DNA of 18,051 nt from Bacteroidales bacterium UBA1182 (GTDB taxonomy: Bacteria > Bacteroidota > Bacteroidia > Bacteroidales > Bacteroidaceae), in assembly GCA_002310015.1 (NCBI GenBank), contig DBYQ01000018.1, forward strand, positions 1 through 18,051, in the 5' to 3' direction. Shown here one piece after another: positions 1 through 8,790 of the stretch (position 1 is its first letter; each line of letters begins with the position of its first letter). A program made the position numbers and the translations under genes. Below the pieces are notes generated by a model, which was given only the letters and a program-made list of their open reading frames with translations, searched no databases and was not told the origin of the DNA.

Positions 1-39
1 TGTCTACTTATTTCAGGACAAGTCATCCTGCGTACTTTT

Positions 40-3000
40 TTATTCTGCGGTTATTATAGTGTTGGGGGTGATGGCACGGTAGGCGGGGGCGTAGAGGCAT
101 TGGATGGTTACTAGGCCCATGCTGTAGGTGCCGGTCTTTTGGACATAGAGGTCATATTCTATGGTGTAGGAACCTGATTCCAGACGTTCTATGTAGAGGT
201 CATCGGATGTGTTGGTGGGTGCGCGATAGTATAGAATGTCATGCGTCAGGTTATAGGTGTAGCCGGCGTCGGTACTTACGGGTTCCATTGATGCGGCACG
301 CTCACTTTTAAGCTGCAGGTACTCATAGGTGCGGTCAAGCTTAAGGTCAAGCTTTACCTTTATGCGGTCACCCTTGTGGAGCATTTTACCGGCTGTTACC
401 TCTTCAAGACGCTCACCTTGCGCATCAGTCACAACACGCCAGAGGGTGCGCTTGAGCTGCATGCCGTTACCGCTGTTCTTAACATCTTCCAGATTCTGGG
501 TGAAGGTATGGTAGAGTGCTCCCCAACTTATACCTTTATGGCTGCTTGATACGGTTATTACGCTCTTGTCAGGTGTTACCGGGCCGTTCCATGTGCGGCT
601 CATATAGCCGTCCTTATTGCTATCGGTTCCGGACTTAATACGGTCATTGCCTACGGTGACGGTAACGTCGGAGATATCGACGGGCAGTGAACCGCTTGCG
701 GTCTCAAGCAGGGCCATTATTGCAGCGGCAGTGGCGGGGGTTGACTCCCATCCTGTGGTCTCTTTCTGCTTGAGTAGCCAGCGGGCGGCCTCATTGGCCT
801 CACGCTCATAGCCTGCGGCCATGAGGGCGCGTATCAGTATGGCCTGGGTCTCAATGGGGGCCTCATGCCACAGGTATCCGCCCCGGTTCTGTGGCCAGAA
901 ACGGCCCATTTCATCGTTGTATTCAGACTCTGTAATCAGTTTTCTTGCCAGGTTATGTGCCATGTCAGTCTTGCCTGTATTCATGAATAACTGAATGAGT
1001 AGTGCGCGGTAGTAGAGGTCCTCATGGTTGTAGTTCCTTTTCTCCGCAAGGTCAAGTAAGTTTTTATAAGCTGTTCCTTCAGTCGTGTTATAATAAACTC
1101 TTCCCCCTTTCAGGCTTGAGCTGTAGAGATAGAGGAACAGTATGTCAAAATGAGATAATGATGTGGCGTTTTCCTGTCTTTGCGAGAGAAGGAACTGCAT
1201 TCCCCTGTAGAAAGGATATTCTGATGTCATTTCCAGATAATCAAAGACATATAGTATCAGCGCCGTTATGTAAGTATTTGAATTTCCGCCTGGCATCCAT
1301 GACCAGCCGCCGTCAGGATTCTGACGCTGTCTGATAAGGTCAACCCTGCTGAATATATTCTGTTCAATAAGATTCTCATCATACTGTTCTTTTTTCAGTC
1401 TGGGTTTTACTTCAGGGTGGAGATGTGCTATCATATATGTCAACCCCCGGGCTGCCAGATCGTATGCCAGGCTGAGATTGTCGGGGGCATCGTTATCTTT
1501 GAGAGTGGGCAGAGCCTCCAGGACATACCAGATGGGCAGAGAATGATACTGAAGTGTAAGAGTCTCATCAAAAACTTTTCCTGAGGCTGATGTCCGCGGA
1601 GCATCTGACCGGAATGTTCTGGTCTCATTTCCGTTGTTGAAGAGTGACATGCTCTTGGTTACCTGGACGCGGTTGGAAAGAACTGGGATGGTCTCCTGCT
1701 GTCCGTCAGAGAATCCCTGCGCAGTGGCAATGGCAGTATATGTGAGTGAATGGATTCCATCGGGGATAGTCAGCCTGAATGGTATGGTAACACTGCCTCC
1801 GGCTTTTACGGTTATTGTTTTTACGCTGTCACCAGCGGTTAGGTCAAGCGGATGGCCGTTCTCAGCATCCTTAAAGCGCAACAGTACTGTCACTTCAAGA
1901 TCATCAGTGTGGGTATTGGTTATCTTCTGGGCAAAATCGGTTACATCACCCTGACGGAAGAATCGGAGTGCGGCAGGCTCAATCATAAGAGGTCTTGATG
2001 TGGTTACGTAACCTCTGAATCCTGTTGTCAGCAGGTCATCAGTATATGCAATAACCTGCAGGTTCCAGCGGGTAAGCAGCTCCGGAGCACGGAACTTTAT
2101 TGTCACCACGCCGTTTTCATCGGTTTTAGGGTGGGTGAGGTAGAGTCCGGTATGGCTCAGGTTCTTTCTGATAGACTGTTCTGAAATCTGACGGAGTTTG
2201 TCTGATGAGGCTATCATTCCGTTATTGTCAAGGAGTGATGGTATGTTATTGTAAGTAGTACTTACGCTCGAACTTACCTCTCTCAATGGTATGGGCATAC
2301 CGCGTTCCTCCATAGGCGTCGATAATGGATTGGCTATTCCAAGGCCCATAGTCTTGAGGCCTTCATAGAATGTAGCTCTTTTGGGGGTGGATACGTTCCT
2401 ATAGGCCTGATCTATGCGGATGGGGTCCTGTTTGGTAAAATTCATATTCAGCCAAGGGTAAAAATCCCAACTGTTGTAAAGCAGTTTATCCAGTACTGAA
2501 TCATACATGTCAACTAATACCGATGCCCGTACAGGATTGCCCAGTCTGTCAGTGAACCTGAAAGTCCAGTTCTCCTCACTTCCGCTTGTAAGGTTGCTGC
2601 GGAATGTGGTGAGTTCATATTTGAGGTGTTTGGTGTAATAGGGTATGTATTGGGCGGTAAATGATTTGGCTTTGATACCATCCTTGAAGGCGGTTGCCAC
2701 AACCAGTATGCTGCCGCACAGGTCTTCATCCACAGGGAGCGACAGGGTGTGCAGAAGTCCGTCAGATACCATACTGCCATGCTTCAGGCTGCCGTTACGG
2801 TTAATGATGTCATATCGGATAACCGTTCCGGGATAGGGGCTTCCGATACGGACCTTTGCAGTGTCGCCATCTTGCAGGATTATCTGACGGCTATTCAGAT
2901 AGAGAAGCCCATTTGTAGAGAGTGTATCATCTGCATTGCCTACAGAGACAAATATATCCTGTGTCCTACAGCCTGCATTGCCATTTTCTCCATAAAATGA

Positions 3001-5859
3001 TCTGCCGGCAAGATGGCTGATGTATGCGTCATCTGATGTGACGGTGATCCTGTATTGTCCGGTCTTTATGCCGGGCACGCGTATCTGTGTGGTGTCATTG
3101 TTGTGGAACGCAAACAGACTGTCCAGGATGGTGTATGAGACCTGAGGCTCTGACGGGAGTCCGAATTCATATCCGGGGAACAAGGTGGAGAGCGTACCTT
3201 CTGCCAATGCATGCTCTGACATCTCTGCCCGTTCATACCCTCTGATATCAAACTTATTATAGATTTCCATCCCTTCTCCCCAATTCGGTTTCAAAGCCTC
3301 TATTTTAATGCGGTACTGACCTGAATCAGGATAGTAATTGTATGGACGGACAGTCAGGAACACATCATCAGGGCTGTTGATTATATTTTCTGCCGTAATA
3401 TCCAGATCGGTCCCGGCAGACATGGAGTAATCGTTGCTGAACTCATGGGTCTCTCCGTTCTGGTCTGTCACCCGGAGCTTAATGTCAACATAGTCTCTGC
3501 CGTGGGCATCGGCCTTGAAAAGGATCCGGAAAGTGCCGTCAGGCAAGGTCTCTGTCTCTCCGGTTTCAAGAATCAGCTCACGGTTGGTTGTAGTGAAGGA
3601 TTGTTCATCCCTCTCCCATATGCTTGTTTCCCATTGGATACGTGCTCCCCCTACGGGATTGCCAAGCGGGGTGAGAACTTTACCGGTGCATTCGGCCTCA
3701 GCTCCCTGGACGGGCGGAGTGAGCATCTTGTCAAATGTGAGTTCCAGAAGGTTCCTGGAGTAAGATTCTATTTTTATCTCATGCGAATATCCTGGCAGGC
3801 GCAGATAATCATCATCAATGTGCATTATAGAATCAGGGTTCTCACCTTTGTGGTATGTGATTGCATTCAGGTCAATCCATCCCGGACGGTAATCGGAAGG
3901 AACGGGCCAGATACCTTCAAACAGACCGTGGGTATCTGATACGGTTTCCTGTATAAGAACGTCATCACCTCTTTCTGAAACAAAAACTGCAACCGGTATG
4001 CCGGCTTTTACATGACCGTCCATATCAGCGGGCGTCTCTGATACTATACCGCAGTAATGTACTGTGTCGCCTGGGCGGTATATGGCTCTGTCAGTGTTGA
4101 TTTTTATGTGAACCGGACCCTTGGAGTATTGGTAACGGGAATAACGGATTGCGTCACGTGACTCGAACAGCAGCGTGTCTGTTTCTCCTTTATAATCTAT
4201 ACAAAGCATGAAATCGCAGTCTGAACTTATGTGATAATTCAGACTCAGGAAGCCGTCTATGGCAGTTTGCCCGTTGATAATGATATCGGCAGAGTCTTTT
4301 TCATCATAACCGATAACGGTATAGCTGCATCCGGATAGAGCATCTCCGGTTGCTGCATCATGGATGAATCCTGTCAGGCTGCAGAGTGTGTCGCTGTCGG
4401 TCAGATAAGTGGGTGTGAACATCAGGCGGCTGCTTGTGAGCAGACGGCAACTGAAACAGCTGTCATTGGGAAAATCCTTGTCGGCCGATGCATAGATGAT
4501 GTAATCTCCTTTCTTGAGTGCGGGCAGTGACATCCACATGGCGTGCTCTATATAGTCACCATGGTTGTCTGTGGTTACACTCCAGCGTGCTGCTTCCTGT
4601 ATATCGGGATCATCCTGAAGCTCCTTCATAGTCTGGTTGTTATAGAACATATAAGTGAGTATAGGATGCTTGGCCTGGTCATATTTTACGGCCTTGAACC
4701 AGACTGTATCCATATTGGAGAACCTGAGGACAGCCAGATTGGGCATATCGGCACGCTGAATCCTGTCAAATGAAATGCTAACTGATTGTCTTTTCAATTG
4801 ATTCAGGAGTTCGCGGCAGTTATGCGCAGTCTGGCTGTCAGGCCAGATTCCTATTGCGGTTTCAAGAAGTTCATGTGCGTGGATTGAAAGCTGGCTGCGC
4901 TGCTCTTTGTCTATAGATGTCTCGTTAATGACATGCTCAATCAGGACCTTGGCGGCAAGCGCATAGATTCCGGCTGAATAGAGGCTCTTGCCCCGGTATG
5001 AGTCTGCCAGTTTCTCAACCTTTTCTGATACAGATATCCAATTCTTGGTTGAAAGGCACTCGTAAATGGTTATAAGGCGTTTTAGGTCTATGCTGGCACG
5101 TATATCGGCATTGGCCTTGAGGTTACTTTCAGTGAGCAGACGTAGCACATACAGTTTCCATTCGCTTATCTTGCCAGGGCCGGCTTGGCGGGCTTTTATA
5201 AACTCTTTTGAGGTGCCTAACAGATGGTCATCATCATTATACAGATGATTGTTACCCCAGTCATCTGCACCCAGGTTTATGCATGCACTCTCCAGCATTA
5301 TGTCTTTTAATGCTGGGCGTATCTTTATATAACTCTCGTTGCAGTCAGGGATGAATGCGGCGTAGTCTTTTGTGCGCTTGCGCCCGGCCAGAGTGAAGGC
5401 CTGTTCAAAGTGAAAGAACAGTTTGTCTCTGAGCTGGTCAATGTCCAACTCGAGTCTGTTATTGGCAGGAATCCTGAAATTGTTGGTTCTGGCGTATTCA
5501 TCCAGACAGAAGGCCTGCAGATAATGACAGATAGCCTTAAGGCCGTCATCATCCATCACTGTTGCAAGTGAGTCAAACAGCAGGTATGAATCAATAGTGT
5601 AATTGGGCTTGCTACGGTCCGGCGCGTCCAGACGGTTTATCATAAGGGCGCAGCGCAATATCTCATGGCAGTTGCCGTCAGCCTGCGCCTTATCCATGAT
5701 CTGATGAACGGCATCTATTGACTTGACCTGGTCATGTCTGTTGATGAGTGAGTCAACCTTGTTCCACTCCTTATCATAAGTGTACTTGCGTGCGTTGACG
5801 GAAAAGGTAGCACCAAGGAGCAGTGCTGACAGTAAAGTGTATCGGAAAAGTTTGTGCAT
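40..5859 (-). CDS. Alpha-2-macroglobulin family protein, exported, without thioester motif
   Basis: This 1939-residue protein begins with a signal peptide (about residues 1-23, ending in SVNA), so it is exported. Residues 24 to about 480 are a helical lead region of no motif I can name. Around 493-540 there is a carboxypeptidase-regulatory-like fold (LTGFIHDAATGDALSG). At about 590 the macroglobulin MG2 signature DRAIYRPGDTVHY appears, followed by further beta domains. A bait-region-like domain lies near 1095 (FTDRLGNPVRASVLVDMYDS) and the A2M core motif near 1266 (LLTRWNLQVIAYTDD). The alpha-helical thioester-type domain covers about 1455-1750 (DGGWSWMPGG near 1520), followed by C-terminal beta domains. 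The place where Cys-x-Glu-Gln would form the thioester (after EALP, near 1460) reads TLKDNDAPDN, so covalent trapping of proteases is not expected. Family members bind or trap proteases in the periplasm or at the surface; the function here is inferred. The gene has its own promoter and nothing is co-transcribed with it inside the window. Confidence 0.93.
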   Translation of the reverse strand: MHKLFRYTLLSALLLGATFSVNARKYTYDKEWNKVDSLINRHDQVKSIDAVHQIMDKAQADGNCHEILRCALMINRLDAPDRSKPNYTIDSYLLFDSLATVMDDDGLKAICHYLQAFCLDEYARTNNFRIPANNRLELDIDQLRDKLFFHFEQAFTLAGRKRTKDYAAFIPDCNESYIKIRPALKDIMLESACINLGADDWGNNHLYNDDDHLLGTSKEFIKARQAGPGKISEWKLYVLRLLTESNLKANADIRASIDLKRLITIYECLSTKNWISVSEKVEKLADSYRGKSLYSAGIYALAAKVLIEHVINETSIDKEQRSQLSIHAHELLETAIGIWPDSQTAHNCRELLNQLKRQSVSISFDRIQRADMPNLAVLRFSNMDTVWFKAVKYDQAKHPILTYMFYNNQTMKELQDDPDIQEAARWSVTTDNHGDYIEHAMWMSLPALKKGDYIIYASADKDFPNDSCFSCRLLTSSRLMFTPTYLTDSDTLCSLTGFIHDAATGDALSGCSYTVIGYDEKDSADIIINGQTAIDGFLSLNYHISSDCDFMLCIDYKGETDTLLFESRDAIRYSRYQYSKGPVHIKINTDRAIYRPGDTVHYCGIVSETPADMDGHVKAGIPVAVFVSERGDDVLIQETVSDTHGLFEGIWPVPSDYRPGWIDLNAITYHKGENPDSIMHIDDDYLRLPGYSHEIKIESYSRNLLELTFDKMLTPPVQGAEAECTGKVLTPLGNPVGGARIQWETSIWERDEQSFTTTNRELILETGETETLPDGTFRILFKADAHGRDYVDIKLRVTDQNGETHEFSNDYSMSAGTDLDITAENIINSPDDVFLTVRPYNYYPDSGQYRIKIEALKPNWGEGMEIYNKFDIRGYERAEMSEHALAEGTLSTLFPGYEFGLPSEPQVSYTILDSLFAFHNNDTTQIRVPGIKTGQYRITVTSDDAYISHLAGRSFYGENGNAGCRTQDIFVSVGNADDTLSTNGLLYLNSRQIILQDGDTAKVRIGSPYPGTVIRYDIINRNGSLKHGSMVSDGLLHTLSLPVDEDLCGSILVVATAFKDGIKAKSFTAQYIPYYTKHLKYELTTFRSNLTSGSEENWTFRFTDRLGNPVRASVLVDMYDSVLDKLLYNSWDFYPWLNMNFTKQDPIRIDQAYRNVSTPKRATFYEGLKTMGLGIANPLSTPMEERGMPIPLREVSSSVSTTYNNIPSLLDNNGMIASSDKLRQISEQSIRKNLSHTGLYLTHPKTDENGVVTIKFRAPELLTRWNLQVIAYTDDLLTTGFRGYVTTSRPLMIEPAALRFFRQGDVTDFAQKITNTHTDDLEVTVLLRFKDAENGHPLDLTAGDSVKTITVKAGGSVTIPFRLTIPDGIHSLTYTAIATAQGFSDGQQETIPVLSNRVQVTKSMSLFNNGNETRTFRSDAPRTSASGKVFDETLTLQYHSLPIWYVLEALPTLKDNDAPDNLSLAYDLAARGLTYMIAHLHPEVKPRLKKEQYDENLIEQNIFSRVDLIRQRQNPDGGWSWMPGGNSNTYITALILYVFDYLEMTSEYPFYRGMQFLLSQRQENATSLSHFDILFLYLYSSSLKGGRVYYNTTEGTAYKNLLDLAEKRNYNHEDLYYRALLIQLFMNTGKTDMAHNLARKLITESEYNDEMGRFWPQNRGGYLWHEAPIETQAILIRALMAAGYEREANEAARWLLKQKETTGWESTPATAAAIMALLETASGSLPVDISDVTVTVGNDRIKSGTDSNKDGYMSRTWNGPVTPDKSVITVSSSHKGISWGALYHTFTQNLEDVKNSGNGMQLKRTLWRVVTDAQGERLEEVTAGKMLHKGDRIKVKLDLKLDRTYEYLQLKSERAASMEPVSTDAGYTYNLTHDILYYRAPTNTSDDLYIERLESGSYTIEYDLYVQKTGTYSMGLVTIQCLYAPAYRAITPNTIITAE

Positions 5860-5878
5860 AGTTTTGTGATGTTTTGCA

Positions 5879-5886
5879 CAAAAGTA
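5879..5886 (-). promoter_or_regulatory. Predicted -7 box for the macroglobulin gene
   Basis: Read on the minus strand this is TACTTTTG, matching the Bacteroidota sigma-factor -7 consensus TAnnTTTG. Its near end is 19 bp ahead of the macroglobulin ATG. A TTTG lies 24 bp further upstream (5911-5914), slightly more than the usual 19-21 bp spacing to a -33 element. Confidence 0.55.
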
Positions 5887-5950
5887 GGGCTATCATGGTA
5901 TGGGATGGTTCAAAAAAGCGCTGCAAAACTGTTGCATTTGCAGAAAAACA

Positions 5951-5978
5951 AGACAGCCGACCTTGTGGCCGGCTGTCT
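5951..5978 (-). terminator. Rho-independent terminator after the beta-barrel gene
   Basis: A 9-bp perfect stem (AGACAGCCG / CGGCTGTCT, with two further inner C-G pairs) is followed on the minus strand by TTGTTTTTCTG. It lies 23 bp past the stop of the beta-barrel gene and separates it from the macroglobulin promoter. Confidence 0.85.
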
Positions 5979-6000
5979 AAAGTTATTTTATGCGAGTTGT

Positions 6001-6564
6001 TTAGAATGAGTAAACAAGTCCGAAGTTAAGACCAGAGAAGATATTGCAACCAAATCTATTCTGGACATTATTGTAATATTCTGGATCAAAGTCTTGATGC
6101 TCATAGTACAAACTACCAAATGTAGCTACAATTGCAAAATTGTCAGTCAAAGTATATTTGACACCGGGCATGATTCTGACACCAAATCCCTGACCCTTTA
6201 TATCTTTCTTGGTTAATCCGGTGTTATGATTCTTTTCACTATAAGCAGCGAATTCAATATTTCCTTGAATAAACATGCTGAAATCTCCTTCTGAAAGGAA
6301 TGTATATCTTGCGAAAGGTGCAATTGAGAAGTTGAACTCAGAGTTGTCATCTTTACTAGATCCATCAAGGCCAAGTGCCAAACCAACCTCAAGAGCATCA
6401 TCAAGTGCATAACCAATTGATGGGCTGAAGTTCCAAGTGGTCTTAGCTTTGTCTTCGTTCCAATTAGCCGTATTGCCAATACCTACACTTCCTGATACCC
6501 ATAACTGAGCACTTGCTGAAACACATGCAGCCATAGCCGCAATTGCAAATAAAACCTTCTTCAT
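6001..6564 (-). CDS. Outer-membrane beta-barrel protein (porin-like family)
   Basis: This 187-residue protein starts with a clear signal peptide (MKKVLFAIAAMAACVSASAQ, cleavage after SASA) and ends in Ser-Phe; a C-terminal aromatic residue is typical of proteins inserted by the BAM machinery. In between are alternating amphipathic strands rich in Gly, Tyr, Phe and Asn (for example WNFSPSIGYALDDALEVGLALGL and IMPGVKYTLTDNFAIVATFGSLYY), as in the eight-stranded outer-membrane barrel family found widely in Bacteroidota. A barrel of this size probably has no open pore; ligand and role are unknown. The gene is more AT-rich than its neighbours. It has its own promoter and terminator, so it is probably monocistronic. 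Confidence 0.85.
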   Translation of the reverse strand: MKKVLFAIAAMAACVSASAQLWVSGSVGIGNTANWNEDKAKTTWNFSPSIGYALDDALEVGLALGLDGSSKDDNSEFNFSIAPFARYTFLSEGDFSMFIQGNIEFAAYSEKNHNTGLTKKDIKGQGFGVRIMPGVKYTLTDNFAIVATFGSLYYEHQDFDPEYYNNVQNRFGCNIFSGLNFGLVYSF

Positions 6565-6636
6565 AATTCTTTCTAATTAGTTAATAATGAATAATGTTTA
6601 GTAATTCTCGTTTTTTATTTGGTTAATAAATTGGGT

Positions 6637-6644
6637 CAAAGATA
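6637..6644 (-). promoter_or_regulatory. Predicted -7 box for the beta-barrel gene
   Basis: Minus-strand TATCTTTG fits TAnnTTTG. It lies 72 bp before the ATG, giving a leader of roughly 65-70 nt that is very AT-rich. No exact TTTG is found at the -33 position, only a T-rich run. The region 6565-6737 is a divergent promoter region shared with murF. Confidence 0.55.
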
Positions 6645-6722
6645 ATCAAAAATTGTTAAGATGAAAAAAAATGAGAAAAAAATTTGTTTTTTTTCTCTGG
6701 TAAATCATTCATGTTATTTTTC

Positions 6723-6730
6723 TAATTTTG
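6723..6730 (+). promoter_or_regulatory. Predicted -7 box for murF
   Basis: TAATTTTG matches TAnnTTTG exactly and ends 7 bp before the murF ATG, so transcription should begin within a few bases of the start codon. No TTTG is present at the usual -33 spacing. Confidence 0.55.
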
Positions 6731-6737
6731 TGCAATT

Positions 6738-8051
6738 ATGCAAGCGGAGGAGATTTACAGCAAGTTTGGGGAGTGCGTGGGCGTTACTACCGATAGCCGC
6801 AGATGCGGGCCGGGACTGATGTTCTTTGCACTTAAGGGGGAGCGTTTTGACGGTAATGGGTTTGCCCGCGGGGCATTGGAGCAGGGTTGCCCTTATGCTG
6901 TAATGGACAATAAGGAACTGTATGACGCCACTGATGTACGCATGATTCTGGTGGATAATGTACTTGCCACTCTGCAGCAGATGGCGGCTTTTCATCGCAG
7001 GCAGCTAGGTACTACTATAATAGGTATTACCGGAACAAACGGCAAGACCACTACCAAGGAACTTACCAATGCTGTATTGAGTACCACCTATAATGTGCTT
7101 TGTACACAGGGTAACCTTAATAACTCTATAGGTGTTCCTTTAACCGTATTCGGACTTAAAAAGGAACATGAGTATGCCATTGTGGAGATGGGTGCCAGCC
7201 ATCCGGGTGATATCAAGGAGTTGGTGGAGGTTAGCCAGCCTGACTACGGGCTTATAACCAATGTCGGTAAGGCGCACCTGTTGGGGTTCGGCTCTTTTGA
7301 TGGTGTAAAGCGCACCAAGGGTGAACTTTATGACTGGCTGCGTGAACATAACGGCACTGCGTTTGTGAACCGTGACAATGAGCACCTGCAGCAGATGTGC
7401 AAAGGCTTACCTATTATAGAATATGGCAGACCCGGTCAGAGCGGACTTCTTGTGGAGGGTGAGGTGCTGGAGTGCAATCCTTTCGTCAAGTTCCGCTGGC
7501 GCAGTAAGGGTGGTGACTGGCATACGGTCCAGACCAACCTTATCGGCGCATATAATGTTGATAATGCTCTTGCTGCCATTACCGTTGGACTTAAGTTTGG
7601 GGTATCGGAACAGGATGCATCGGATGCAGTGGCAAACTATAAACCTCAGAACAACCGCTCACAGTTTACTGAGACCGGGCGCAATCATTTAGTGGTTGAT
7701 GCGTATAACGCCAATCCTACCAGCATGGCAGCTGCGATTGAGAATTTCAGTATGATCAAGGCCGATAACAAGATGCTTATTCTGGGTGATATGCGTGAAC
7801 TTGGAGAGGTATCGGAGGCAGAGCACAGGCATATAGTGGAGATGCTCAGGCAGAAGGGATTTGACTGCGTGTGGCTGGTGGGCGAGGAGTTTGCCAAGGT
7901 TGCGGCCGATTCAGGATTCAGGCTTTTCTCGGATGTAGAGGCTGTGAAAGATGAACTTAAAAGGGAACCTGTAGCGGGACGTACAATCCTAATCAAAGGC
8001 TCCAACAGTATAAAACTTGGCACATTAGGGACTGACCCTTCTGTGTTATGA
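6738..8051 (+). CDS. murF: UDP-N-acetylmuramoyl-tripeptide--D-alanyl-D-alanine ligase
   Basis: MurF is the cytoplasmic ATP-dependent ligase that adds D-Ala-D-Ala to UDP-MurNAc-tripeptide, the last soluble step in peptidoglycan precursor synthesis. The N-terminal substrate domain has VTTDSRRCGPGLMFFALKGERFDGN (about residues 16-40). The ATP-binding P-loop is GTNGKTTTKE (from residue 99), followed by NLNNSIGVPLT, VEMGASHPGDI and TNVGKAHLLGFGS, all standard Mur ligase motifs. The C-terminal domain has VDAYNANPTSM and LILGDMRELGE. At 437 residues it is of normal length. The last residues are odd: after ILIKGSNSIKL the reading frame runs into a palindromic repeat, so the tail GTLGTDPSVL and the stop codon come from that repeat. 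The active-site domains are complete, so the enzyme should work. The start is the first ATG after a -7 box. Confidence 0.97.
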   Translation: MQAEEIYSKFGECVGVTTDSRRCGPGLMFFALKGERFDGNGFARGALEQGCPYAVMDNKELYDATDVRMILVDNVLATLQQMAAFHRRQLGTTIIGITGTNGKTTTKELTNAVLSTTYNVLCTQGNLNNSIGVPLTVFGLKKEHEYAIVEMGASHPGDIKELVEVSQPDYGLITNVGKAHLLGFGSFDGVKRTKGELYDWLREHNGTAFVNRDNEHLQQMCKGLPIIEYGRPGQSGLLVEGEVLECNPFVKFRWRSKGGDWHTVQTNLIGAYNVDNALAAITVGLKFGVSEQDASDAVANYKPQNNRSQFTETGRNHLVVDAYNANPTSMAAAIENFSMIKADNKMLILGDMRELGEVSEAEHRHIVEMLRQKGFDCVWLVGEEFAKVAADSGFRLFSDVEAVKDELKREPVAGRTILIKGSNSIKLGTLGTDPSVL

Positions 8052-8084
8052 AAATGGCACAGAAGGGTCTGTCCCTAACGTGTC
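8019..8084. repeat. REP-like palindrome at the 3' end of murF
   Basis: Two 31-bp arms (8019-8049 and 8054-8084) match as inverted repeats at 26 of 31 positions and are separated by a 4-bp loop. Three of the five mismatches become G-U pairs in RNA. The right arm holds GGGTCTGTCCC (8065-8075), identical to the core of the palindrome before folP. The left arm is coding and carries the murF stop codon. It probably also acts as a transcript-ending or stabilising hairpin, though there is no clear T-run after it. Confidence 0.8.
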
Positions 8085-8096
8085 AATTGAAAATTG
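8084..8096. repeat. ATTGAAA-type intergenic repeat (short copy)
   Basis: CAATTGAAAATTG here is identical over 13 bp to the start of the longer tandem array at 12483. It directly abuts the palindrome at the end of murF and lies 25 bp before the SGNH hydrolase gene. Confidence 0.5.
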
Positions 8097-8121
8097 AATT
8101 ATAAACCAATTAATATTTGAT

Positions 8122-8790
8122 ATGAAAAAATTAGTAGCTCTTTTTGCAAGTGTTCTTGTTTGCGGAATCATGTCCGCACAGTTGAAGGTCTCTGTCATGG
8201 GTGACTCCTATTCAACTTTTACGGGTTCCATGCCCAAGTATTATGACACATTCTATCCTAACCAGTTCTGCGGTGTTACCGAGCAGAGCCAGCAGTGGTG
8301 GGCTCAGGTGATTGCCAAGAACGGATGGGTGCTTGAAAAGAATGATTCATGGTCGGGCAGTACCGTTTGCTGCCGCGGTTACAACCACGATGACTACTCA
8401 GACCGTGCATTTGTGACCCGTCTGAACTGCATCGGCGCTCCCGATATCCTGTTCATATTCGGCGGAACCAATGATGACTGGACACATGAGCCCTTTGGTG
8501 ACTACAAATATTCAGACTGGACCAAGGAGGATCTCTATTTCTATCGTCCTGCATTTGCATATCTGCTTGACAACCTTAAGAAACTCTATCCCAAGATGAA
8601 GATATACTCTCTGCTGAATGACGGAATGAGTGAGAACCTGGGTGAGTCAATGAGAGAGATATGCAAGCACTACGGTGTTCCGGTGATTGCAGTTGACGGC
8701 ATTGAGAAGCGTATGAATCACCCCACGGCTGCCGGCATGACCAAGATTGCCGAGCAGGTGCAGGCCTTCTTAGACTCAGAGAAAAAATAG
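8122..8790 (+). CDS. Exported SGNH/GDSL-family hydrolase
   Basis: This 222-residue protein has a signal peptide (about residues 1-19, MKKLVALFASVLVCGIMSA) and the blocks of the SGNH hydrolase fold. Block I is VMGDSYSTFTG with the nucleophile Ser29, the oxyanion-hole Asn lies in block III (FGGTNDDW, Asn117), and the catalytic His is His200 in NHPTAAGM. The usual Asp three residues before that His is Arg here, so the acidic partner must come from elsewhere, perhaps Asp or Glu in VDGIEK, or the enzyme uses a Ser-His dyad. Relatives are esterases, lipases and carbohydrate acetyl-esterases; the substrate cannot be told from sequence. It lies alone between two repeats and no enzyme of a polysaccharide locus is next to it. 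Confidence 0.85.
   Translation: MKKLVALFASVLVCGIMSAQLKVSVMGDSYSTFTGSMPKYYDTFYPNQFCGVTEQSQQWWAQVIAKNGWVLEKNDSWSGSTVCCRGYNHDDYSDRAFVTRLNCIGAPDILFIFGGTNDDWTHEPFGDYKYSDWTKEDLYFYRPAFAYLLDNLKKLYPKMKIYSLLNDGMSENLGESMREICKHYGVPVIAVDGIEKRMNHPTAAGMTKIAEQVQAFLDSEKK

Noticed and set aside
14..30. Small hairpin CAGGA/TCCTG just past the macroglobulin stop
   Set aside because: Only 5 bp with a 7-base loop and no T-run on the minus strand; not enough to call a terminator.
3445..3939. Plus-strand open frame of 164 codons inside the macroglobulin gene
   Set aside because: Antisense shadow of a clearly coding region; no recognisable protein motif and no promoter or start context.
6673..6697. 10-bp A/T inverted repeat (GAGAAAAAAA / TTTTTTTCTC) in the divergent promoter region
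   Set aside because: Low-complexity sequence in a very AT-rich region; pairing of this kind is expected by chance.
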